Shown in pieces: positions 39,801-51,800 of a DNA stretch of 64,000 bases. How positions within the stretch are numbered: the first letter of the stretch is position 1; the number at the start of each line of letters is the position of its first letter. Source of the stretch: Gordius sp. MW1 (lineage: Eukaryota > Nematomorpha > Gordioida > Gordea > Gordiidae); assembly GCA_964036665.1 (NCBI GenBank), contig OZ038532.1, positions 4,278,001 to 4,342,000 on the forward strand, given 5' to 3'. The notes under the pieces were generated by a model that was not told the DNA's origin, did not search any database, and saw only the letters and a program-made list of their open reading frames with translations. Both the position numbers and the translations under genes were made by a program.

Positions 39801-42800
39801 TAGAGATAAATTCAGTTAGAAATTTATAAATTGTTGGCGGATTGAATTATGAATGTAACTTTTTCGGTCGCAATTTTTATCACGGGGTGGAAGCGAAGAT
39901 TACTTTGACTTTTTAACCGATGATTTTAAAATTTGTTGTTGCCTAGTAGTAATAATAAATCGATTATTGATACCGCTAGTTTTTTAAATTTTAGACGTAT
40001 TTGATGCCAGTTCCATTTAATTTTATGGCATATTAACTTTGTGAATTTAAAAAAACGCGTTACAGAACTGCACTTTTTGAAAACACTTAAGCATGTAATA
40101 AATCTTAAACTTTTCCTACCATTTGCAGTCGCTACAAGCCCAACAACCGTTAATTGAAGCGGGTTTAATTTTTCTCGAAGAAGCCCATGCCATGGTCTCT
40201 TCATGCCAGCGGCTGGCTAATGACCCAAAATCCGTTAATTATTGGCACGAATTTTCTCGGCGAGCCCACAATTTGTCTCAGCACATGTCCACTCTCGTCG
40301 CTATTTCCAGGTACTGAATTCGTTCTATGTTTTGTATTTAAAAATACTTTTTTTCGTAAAAATTGATTTTTGCAATAGCTTTTAGGAGATGATCAGTTTT
40401 TCTGACATTTGCGAATAATAGTCAGAATGGAGTTTATGGAATATGACCTTTATTGTATTATGGTATAAGCATAAAGTGGTAAATGCTTAAAATATAATAC
40501 GTCGAATTAGCAGGTTTGTATAGAAATGTAACGCCCATAAGCTAAAGGCCTAAGTATAGTTTAAAAATGGCGCTAAAATAAAAGTATTGAAAGTTAAAAC
40601 TTTTATGTTATCATTGGAAAATGTCAAATGTTATCTATACAAAAACAAAACTACATATATATTGCTTTTGCTTTATTTATCCACTCATTATTTTAAATAA
40701 AAATAAGAAATCATAATAGAAATTGCCATTGCATTTATAATATAAGAAAGAACGATTAAAATTATCGCTTTTGCATTATTTGTCTATTTCTTACATAAAT
40801 TAAAAATAAGAAATCATAGGATTTAATCACCAAATATATTGTAGAGATTTAGCTCCGGGACAAGTAAATTGTGATAGGTCTACTCGTAAACTGTTCGATA
40901 CGCTGAATGACTTAGAGGCCATCACGATGGAAGCTTTAAATCATGGTTTGAGACCTAACCCTTCCAATACGGCCAAAGTATTTTCATTGTTCATTTACTT
41001 AATTTTGAAATATATTTTCAAACTCTTGAATTCGACCCGAAAACTAAGCAATGTTGTCACCATAAAATTAGAATCGATTATAAAATGCTACAAAACAGCC
41101 TTTTATAGACTAAATGTGAAAATTAAATTAAAATTGAAAATTCATTAATAAATTATTATATTTCTAATGGAGAACATTATGATTGAAATTACACCTTTAA
41201 ATATGCTGCAGGGATTTTTTATCTCTTCTAAATTCATTTACTGCTAATTCTTAAAATTGAATTATGTATTTTTTTAAAAAATACCAACATTGCTATGTTT
41301 TTTTTTGTTTGATTATCATAATCATACATTATTCTATTTGTCTGCTATTACCTCAAAATTTAACAAAAAATGGTTTCTCATCTATTTTTTACAGGGTTTT
41401 AAGGATGATGCCAAGGAGTGTGCGGCGCAACTATTGCCCTTGGTCGATAGCCTGAGAACGGCTGGAAAATATGAGATCGGTCTGATCGGGATGAATGTAA
41501 ATCATCTTTAATATTTGCTTGCTTTTTTATATTTTAAACGTTTTTTGCTTTTTGCTTTGACCTAATAAACTTGGTGTATTGATTATTAAGGGTAAAATAA
41601 CTTAAATTTGTGGTTACGTAAGATGCCTAGATCTCCAGACTTACAAATATTTCATTTAAGTTTAATGAATTAAAATTCAGTTTATGATTGATAAAATGGT
41701 AATTAAAAAATGCATAGCAACTGACTAATGCTGCCATAAATTGTGTCTTCCCAAATTTATAAAAGATGGATAAGAAGGCCTTTTAAATGAATAACTTCTT
41801 TACCTGGATCTTTTATATATAAATATTTAAACTCAAGTAACACTGAACTTATTCTATATTAAATTTAAGTGCAAAATATTTATATCGATATGTCTATAAT
41901 CTATAAATTGCATAGCAATTAAAAATTTTCGATTTTCTTTTTCTCGAGAAATAAATGTTATACCTAAAAAATGTGAAATGGCAATTTTACAAATTTGGGC
42001 AGCTCAACAAATTTGACACCTCGATCGCGTCCCTCGTGGAGTCTTACGTCGGTCACGTGACCCACAGCTGTTGCATGGATTCGAGAAAATTAATTTCCGG
42101 CTTGGACCGAATTAAAACAGTTTTGGAATCTTGCCAACAATTGGTGTCAGCTGTTAAAGATGGCGCCGGAGATGCTGACGTAAGTTTAAAAAATATATTC
42201 AATTTTTTAGATATTGTTTCAATGATTTAAGATAAGTAATTTGAAACAAGTTTTAAAAAGTTTCACAATCGCTAAAGGCTGATTCGTATCTTCATGGTGC
42301 CTTTTTCACCCCATTGTTTTAACTCTTCATTTTTCTAACTAAATACTAGTTTATTATAAATGGAACTAGCAAAAATTTAAATTGTGTTAAATGGCAAAAC
42401 AACATTGTTACAAATTATTTTTATAAATGTCTGCAAAAAAAATTTTCTTATAGGCCCATGTATGTAAAAAAATTGGATGTGATGTTTTTAATGTGATCTG
42501 TTATAAAAAGGTTTATAGCCCCAAATGTCACATAATATTTAGAATATCTTTCACAAATTTCGAGGAATTTTAGCACTATAAAGAGATCAACCTGAACCCT
42601 ACGCGATATGACTTTTTAAAAACGCCTTTATTAACTCCGAAATGATCAAACCATTGCATAAGAAAGTTGGTTTTATAAATTGTCTAGTTGGGTAGATAAA
42701 GAAAGATTTTTCAATGCAAAAACATTGAAAAATTAAAAAAATTTATGTTTTGCCCCCCTTTAAATGAACTTTTAAACGTTTCCCCCCCCCCCCCCCCCCA

Positions 42801-45800
42801 ATTCAAAACCTGGGTACGCCCATGCATGGCCTCACTCACTGTCAAGGGGAACGAGTTCATATTAGGGCATTATGAGGTAAAAGAGGTAGCTAGTTGAGAA
42901 AATTGGTAATGGCAAAATGGTTATAGTATATTTACAAGGGGAAACTATAAACGTTAAGTTAATGGTAGTTGTTTAGGAGTAACAAAAACGTGTATATATA
43001 GTTAACACATAATTGGTTAACCTTGCAAATGGAATACACATTTCGAGGCCATCACAATGCAATTACAATCAAATTAACACACTAAGCTATGTACTACTAA
43101 TTGAAATACATTACAATATTGATTAATAAATTAAAGTGATAAAGGAGCCTTTCATCTGTTTACTTAACTTTTCGATTGCAGGCCGAGCGAAGTGTACATG
43201 AAACGATAGACGAAACGGGCGAGGCTGTAAAAGAGAGTTTGAGGGACTTGACTCGCCCTCTCGACGCGGAGGGTCGTGGTCGACCGGTTAACAACAATCT
43301 TGCTACTGGACCGGAAGAAGATGGCGTCGCTTCTGGTTCCGATATGTCTTCATCCGCCGCCTCGCCCCGCGACGACCCCTTCGTCCGAGCGTTAGAAGGA
43401 GTCCGGAATGGAATGATTAGGCTCACCCATTTCGATCAAACCACCGACCCTGAGGGTGAGGGCGATGAAGCTCGAGCCGAAACCAGATTAGCCTCCGGCA
43501 TCCATAGGGCACGCGATATATCTCGAAGTAAAATAGACACTGTGGATAGACTAAAATTATTTAAAAGTTTTAAAAAAAGCAAAAATTTTAAGGGTTTTTA
43601 TATATAATATTAATATAATCTTATAATGGTTAAAAACGAAATTAATAGGCCTTTTAAGTTTTAAACGTAAAATTATACTTTTAAATGTTTTGGAAAAAGT
43701 GGATCATTCAGGATAAATAGAATATAGTTGCGGGGACCATCCATGTTCCTTTTTTAATCTGATAAATGGAGTGTGAAAGTTGAGATTTCACGATTTGAAT
43801 TAAATTAAAATTTTGCAAATGCTTATAAATAAATCCAGAGCCTAAAAATTTAAGGCTAAATTATAGTGGTCTAAATAATAGTGTTGTAAAAACGATTGGG
43901 TTTTGTTTGGTCGACTTTTGGTTATAGTGGGAAAAATAGACAGAAAAGGCTTTTTGGTCTGTTTTTCTTAGTCGCATATAGGCTTTCTGGTCATACCTTT
44001 GGTGCGTTTATGTTTAGTCGACTAAAATGAAAGGTAGATTAAACAAAACCCAATCAATTTTGCAACACTACTAATCAATAGCGTATTAGGGCACGGTTAC
44101 TTTTCGCTTTATACATTTTTTTCCGATACGGAATTTGCGATTCGTGCCCACTTTAATTTACGATCGTCGGTCTTTACTAAAAATCTCTTTAACAAATTCG
44201 GTATTTAGACCTAGCTAGGTTGGCTCAATACGCGACTCAAGATTTGCCTTCATCGCCCAATGGGTCACCACCCGATTCGGGATCGGGCTTGGAATCAGGG
44301 GTCACTGGAATCGCCCAAAAATTTGATCAGCTTATTGATTCTTTCCTAGATCCCAATGAGGGAATTGTTCCTCAACTAAAAATTCTGACGCCAACCTACG
44401 CCCTTTGCACACAACCCAACAACGCTATATACGAGGTTCATTTTACCCTAATGGTTTTAGAGCGTTTTTTCTTGTAATTTCCCTTAAAACTTTGAAATGG
44501 ATAAGCAGTGTTTATAGTCTGTGTGATTAAATTACTATTAGATGTATGAAAGGTATAATAATTGAAAGCGCGGGGCTTTCTTAAGCTTACGGGTGTTGAA
44601 AGACCTAATTTCGAATCTTCATACGATTTTGGGCAAACCTTACAGATCAAAAATTTAAGATGCAAATAAAAATTAGAAATTTATCCACCTAAGCCCTCGC
44701 TTATTAGATTTTGACCCGTTTAGGCACGTTGTTTAAAGCAAATCAGGCTTGTCAAAGTAAAAATTAAATTGTGTCTGAGTTTTTGATTGAAGTTTCTAGG
44801 AACTCTTCATTTATTCCCAATATTTCATCCAAATTTTACCAATAATTTTAGTTGCCTGATCGTTTGCGGTACGCTACGCGACAATTGGGAGAAAGCTGCA
44901 CGGAATACATGAAATTCGCGGGTACACTATATCACACTTTGCTCACTAACGCTCAAATCAAAGGCTCGAGTCCGACCTCTTCAACAAGGCGTGGGTCACC
45001 CGGCCAAATTGACTCTAAAACTGCGACCTATCTCAGTCATAGCATCGAAGAAAAGGTAAAAGGCACCAGGGCACTCTAGTATGGGCGTAGTCGAAGGGGG
45101 GGGGGGTGGTGGCAGAGAGGGGCGCTGCCTTTATTAAAATTTACGAAATTTGGTAAAATTTATTAAAATAATGGCTTAAATTTCTAAAAATGTTCATTTA
45201 GCCCTTCCTAAATCATTTTGTTCCCCTCTAAATTTTATGCTGGCTTGGCCCATGCACTCTAGTATCAGAAAAATTGCTTAGCATCTTGAATATAATTTAT
45301 AACTTAATCAGTTTATGTTCACACAAAACAAGATCTATAAGTTAGAGAGAAGACCATGGGTGTTAACTTTATTAAATGTATAATAAAATACCTAACAAAG
45401 GAAAGTTAAATGATTTGCCCCAAAAATGTACAATCTACTAAAATCAATGAATGAGACTTATAAATAACATTAAATTACGCTATTCGTGTTAGGTTAATCA
45501 CGTTTTACACGTTCTGGACGCCATATCCCAAATTCTGCCCCCTGATGCGACTAAGCGGAGAACCGAAAAAGCTTGTAGCCAGGCAAATGTTGCGCTTAAA
45601 GGGCTCATTGGAGATTTGGATACTACAGTCCTATTTGCGGCCACTGGTAGCCTTAAACCCGATACTGACGATTACCCAAGCGACCTTTTCACTCAACATA
45701 GGTAAGATCATGGGCGTAGCCAAGGGGGGGGGCAGGGAGGGGCGGATGCCCCCTATAAATTCAAAAATTTGTTGAAATTTATTAAAGGTCTGGTTAATAA

Positions 45801-48800
45801 AAAATAATCATTTTGCCCCTCCCCAAATCATTATTGCCCACTCCCCTCAGATTTCAATGCTGACTACGCCCTTGGGTAAAATCATTAAGATTGGTCGAGT
45901 GAGAGACAACGTTGATTGTTTCACAAATTGTTACAAAATGTTAGCTAAGGAATTCCGTATAAAAGCTTATGTAGAGATTTTGAAAATTGTAAAAATTTCT
46001 TATACTTAAAAATAATTCATAAGAGTCGTTTAAAATTGGAATTTGGGCTGGGCGGGATTGAAAAAGGTAAAGCCAATCAGTGGTCATTGGTTAGTTTATT
46101 TGCGAAAGCAAAAAGAAAGTCTTTTACAGAAGCATAAGTCGACAGCCATTAAAACCCGTATAAGTTTCCACAACAATTATTCAAAATTTGCAAGTTGGGC
46201 GAATGGACGGACGGACAACTAAAAACGAGCTCATAAATTGCATAGCTATTAATAACCATAAATTGCATTGCAAATAATAACCATAAATTGCATTGCAACT
46301 AATAGATTACAATGCTGTTCGTGGCTAATATTCATCGAAAAATGTGTATCGCCGCTCTTTTGAAGCATTTTGCTAGTGTAAAATGTGAATAAATAGTTCA
46401 TATACATTCGCTAATTTTACAATCCTTCCTATCAAAAGAATATCAAGGACTGCTTTATGCATTTATACTTTTTTCTCAAAGCATTCACCGAGACTGGTTT
46501 TTTTAGGTAGTATTTATAACTATTACTATGTTGGAATGTAGAAGAAGCTTACTTTTAAAAATGAAAGACTAAATTTTGTGGCGTTTTATTCTATTTTACC
46601 ACCTCCTCTGTAAAGAGCTCTGTTGTGTTTTTCAAAAGTTTTTCAAGCTTCGGGATGGCTTTTAAAAATGAAAGAACTTGGTTTCAGATAGATTCTTTGC
46701 AACTCATGATCTCAAATTGCGAAGTTTGGTTTACAAAATCGTTTTAAGCATGTATTTAGGGGGGGGGGCAAAGGAAGTTTGTTCTTGGGGTAGGAGCGAT
46801 CTATAAATTGAAGTGTTTTGCTGATTTTTAACTAACATCAAAAAATGGGGAGGTTGAGGTTAAATTCGTAGGGCCATAAAGTCCTTGGAGATATTTTAGA
46901 GCTTCCCTATTATTTAAGATAGCCATTGTCATACAATAAACCCGAGATGAATAACACATCTAAGCACGAGGTAAAAGTTAAAAATATTTTGCTGTACACA
47001 AATGCAGGGGACAATAACATTTTCCTCCCGAAAATCCAAATCATTTTTCATATTTTTCTCTTTTTAGTTCTCGCTTTGTTTTTCTCATCTTATTGATTAA
47101 TTCGACCGGTTTCGTTGTCTTTTGTTTTCTTCGACTGCCTGGAAACTTGAGTTACTAACGATTATCTTTTATTAGAGTCATTGATAACGACCATTTTTAG
47201 GCTAGTCGCTCTATTGCCAGTAAATATCTAAAAGTGCGCGCTTTTGTAATTTTGTAGGGATGTGATTTTGAAGACGGCTAAAAGTTTGGTTGAAGATACT
47301 AAAACACTGGTGGCGGGTGCTGCCTCAAACCCCGAACAATTGGCAGCGGCTGCACAATCAGCCGTTAGAACTATTACTAAATTGTCCGAAGAAGTTAAGC
47401 TCGGAGCTGCAGCCTTAGGTTCCAAAGATCCAGAGGCTCAAGTTAGTAGACTTAAATTGGTCATTCTAACTTAGATACTTTTTTATAGTGAATTTCGTTC
47501 TTTAAATTAAAACTGTCCCTTTAGTTCAAGAATAAAATAAGAGCGCTCTTATTTAATATACTATATTTGTATTACATTTTACCGTATTATAATTAGCCAT
47601 ATATTCATAAACTTTTTATGAAAAAAAATCATTGATGTTCTTCTGTTAATTTTGGTATTTTGAGCATATGATATTTTGCTTGAATATTTGATTCGGTATG
47701 ATATTCAGGTGTTATTGATAAACGCAATCAAAGATGTTGCGTCTGCCCTGGGGGATCTTATACAGGCCACGAAGCAGGCATCAGGAAAACCACTCTCCGA
47801 TCCCGCCATGACTTACTTGAAGGAATCTGCCAAAGTGATTATAAATTATATTTTTAAAACGAAACATTAGTTTGATCAACTTATATATATGACTTGAATG
47901 TAATTTCCATTTTCTTTTTGGCTTGTTCATTATTGTAGAGAACTACCTAGTTAAACCTATTTTAATTGAATGTTTTTCTTTATTACATGATAACTAAGGT
48001 GATGGTAACCAACGTAACTTCGCTCCTGAAAACGGTAAAGACGGTGGAAGATGCCAAATTAAGGGGGACCCGTGCTTTGGAATCTACTATACAAGCCTTA
48101 ACTCAAGAACTTAGGGTACATACACGAATTTATAATTAGACCGGCGGTAAAGATTTTTACGGATCTTGTAATCCATCTGAAATAATAATTAAAATAAAAT
48201 TTACCGGCAAAACCGTTTACAGATTGGCCCTACGTGTTAGGTAAATGACCTATCATGTTTTGGCCATTTTTTAGATTATATAAAATATGGTATTATGATT
48301 TTAATGACTTTGGAGATTAGTGCAATCTCACCATCAACTCATGACCAGGCTTATTAAGCTTTCATTAATTATTACATCCAAGAAAGTAATGATTGAATCG
48401 CTCTATTATTTATCTTTGAGGTAAAATTAATGTCCAATACACAACATGTGACTATATACCATGTGCCGTGCAAATAGGTTTACGATGCATATGATGCACC
48501 CCTCAAGCCGACCTGTCCCGACGAGTTACACAGGGCGATATACAACGTTCATTGCTCAGCCTCGGACATTTGCGTGGCTACAGAGGCTTGTACGCAAGAA
48601 GAAGTCATTTCGGCTTCCAACCAAAGCCGTCGGGCCGTGCAGGATTTGCTGCGGGCATGCAAGGTATACTATTGTTATTTAACGCGTCTTATTAGACCTA
48701 CGTTGCTGGAAGAAGTAAACAGACATAGTACCATCATCACTATCAAAAGAGTCTATAGTGAGAAGCGCTTCCCTAGTGTAAGATCTTTTTTTCCATGGAA

Positions 48801-51800
48801 TCTCCCCTATGGCCCCAAATATTAGATAAAATCACTAGGGAATCAACGTTGGTATTTTTTAGCGCCGCCACATGTACCTTATTTTTTGGCTACAATTCTG
48901 GACATGACAAAAGAATACACTGATTGCTGGTTTGCAACTCCCACATTAAGAGTCATCGAAATAATCGGAGACTAGCACTTATGATATGGCTATTTTATGC
49001 AAACTCTAATTTCACTCTAGGAGCCCCTTCATTGTTACAAATTATTCATATATGTGTTTTGACAATATATGACAATCTAACCAACCATTTGGTCAACTAA
49101 CACCAAAAAAACGACGCTCCGCATCCTTTTTGGTTTTTGGAAGCATTTTTAGCGAACTTATTGGCAGTATTTAGGTTAAAGTTTTATATTGCATACCGCT
49201 AACTTTAGATTAGAGGCCGTCATTTCCTTACAATTATGCTTACAATAAAATTCTATTTTTTCCACGGTGGAATAGGGTGCCGCACAATATGCAGAAGGGG
49301 AAGATGGTAAAGCCAACATTTTGGATGGTGGAAAATGCGTTGCCATCAAGTGCCGAGATATGTTAGACATCTTGCATCAGGTATATATATCATCTTATTC
49401 AATTCCTTTTGTTTTTTATTGAAGTTATGATGTCTAGTCTCTTTTTTTTCTCATGTCATTTACAAAAATTACTTCTTAGTTCGTTTTATTCAAAAGGTTA
49501 TTAGAGACATGCCAGGGGTGGCAGGGAGAGGTGTTGCCTCTCCCTAAATTTTTTTCCCCCCTTCTAATTCCTAATCTGGCTACGCCCATGATTAGAACGA
49601 ACCAATTTGAATAAAAAGGAAACCACTCTCAAAACGAAATCAATGTTCGAATAAAATTCAGTAAAGCGTTTCAAAAATGGAAGCTATTTTCATAAATTTG
49701 TATATTTTGTGCATATTTCTTCAAGATCATAACAATTCAACATCATGAGCACGGGAATAACATTGCGCGTTTGCGGGGCGAGATGGATCGTTCATTTTCT
49801 GACCTCAACCTCATTCTGGACCGATTTACACGTTTAACTAACGAAACCCTTAGAGGTATGTATATATCATCCATGAGAAGCTAGCACTGAACAAACAAAT
49901 AAATGATCATTCTAACAATAGTAGGTAGAATACGAGTTAAAATAAAATAGACTCTTGCAAATTTTCTTAAGGATTTCTCATTTATATCTTAATTTGATCC
50001 TATGCCTTTTTTAATCGTTTTATTATCTTTGTTTACATAAACGGCATTCCTATTTATTTAATTTAACATAGGTAAGAGTTTAGGCTTGCATCGTTAATTA
50101 TAAGACCAAGGTAAACGTGGGCTTTGAAGCTCGATTAAAGCCACATTTTACCCTTAAACAAGATTTGATATGAACCTATCCATCTACAAATAAATTAATC
50201 ATATAGGGCTTGTCTTAATATCGGATTCAGATTCACGCGCGAATTTATTTTTGTCTAACTATCCAATCCAATTTCATGAATCAAGCTCGGTTGCATTTAT
50301 TAATATTTTGTTTTTAGATATAGTTAAAAACGTTTTTTTTTGTTTATTTCAACTCTTGAGATTAAATCTAATTTGCTAATACCTAAGCCCCTGCACATCG
50401 CGTGCAAGAAGAATCGAATCAAAATCATAGAACTACTCCTCAAACGGGGTGCATCTATAGGTTGTACCACCGAGAGTGGTCTGACCCCCCTGCACGTGGC
50501 TTCCTTCATGGGCCACATGAACATTGTGATTTACTTGCTTAAGCACGGAGCAGAAACTGACGCCCCCACCGTGCGTGGCGAAACCCCACTTCACTTAGCT
50601 GCTCGGGCCAATCAAACCGACATCATGAGAATCCGCTTCACGTGGCAGCTAGGCTGGGCAACACGGACACAGTTATGCTCTTGCTCCAGCACGGAGCTGA
50701 CGTCAGCGCTAAAACAACCGACGATTACACTCCGCTGCATTTAGCAGCAAAAGAAGGTCATTCTGAAGCGCTTGCTGCACTTTTGGATCAGGCTCCTGCA
50801 TCGCAGCTTCCAATGCTACTCACTTCCCTATCTACCAAAGGCTTTTCCCCGCTTCACCTCGCCGCAAAGTGCGGCAGCGTCAAAGTTACTAAGCTCTTAC
50901 TCGAGCGCGGCACCCCCGTTGACGTACTTGGCAAGAATGAGGTTACGGCGCTTCACGTCGCGTCGCATTACGATCATCCGGCCGTAGTTAATTTGCTGCT
51001 TGAGAAGGGCGCTTTACCCGCCGCAAAAGCCAACAACGGCTACACACCCCTGCACATAGCCGCTAAGAAAAATTAAGACGTCGCCCATCTGCTTTTAGAT
51101 CACGGGGCCGATTCAAATTCCCTTTCTCGCTCCGGGTTCGAACCCGTCCATTTGGCTGCCCAAGGCGGGTTCGAAGATATGACTTCGCTCCTGCTAGATT
51201 TCAAGGGAAACCCCAACGCCTCATTAGGAAAAATTTTGCATCTTTCAAAATCGCTGTTATGTTATGCGTCTGAAAAGTAAATCTGCTGTGAATTTGAAAT
51301 TAAGACACAACTATGTTATAACCTGTACGGTGATTTTTGCGGCGCAGTAAAATCCGATATTAAGACAAGCCCATAGGGGGAATAAGATAAAATGTTATTT
51401 TACCTCTATACAACATTTTATTCCATACCTATTCTAACAAAAACATTAATAGTTACGACGGCTCAAGATGGGTCAGCTTGCTATTATTTCAGCGATTGTG
51501 GTTCGGTCTACAGCAACGACACCAGTAGTATTTCGGGGCACCACAACATGCCCCCTTCTAATAATATGGCCACCGAAAACGAGCTTCTTAGCGCAGCCTC
51601 TGCCATCGAAGCGGCCGCTCGAAATTTAGCTGTGTTGGATCCCGTGTTAAGACCCAAACCACCCCCTAAATCCGTTACCGCGAAAAACATTGAATACAAG
51701 GTACTAGTGTTGCGAAAAGACCTGGGTTTTGTTTGTACACCTTTGATTCAATGGGACTAACTGTCGACTTTGGTCAGTTTTTCAAATTTTGACTGAGCCT

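Noticed and set aside
43160-43426. Antisense open frame opposite talin exon 33 (and similar ones opposite exons 16, 22 and 45)
   Set aside because: Shadows of well-conserved talin exons; no homology on the minus strand.
50340-51076. Ankyrin-repeat open frames as a functional gene nested in talin
   Set aside because: The two overlapping frames are pieces of one protein broken by a frame change near 50630 and a stop at 51074-51076. There is no start or end region, and the piece sits inside transposon arms.
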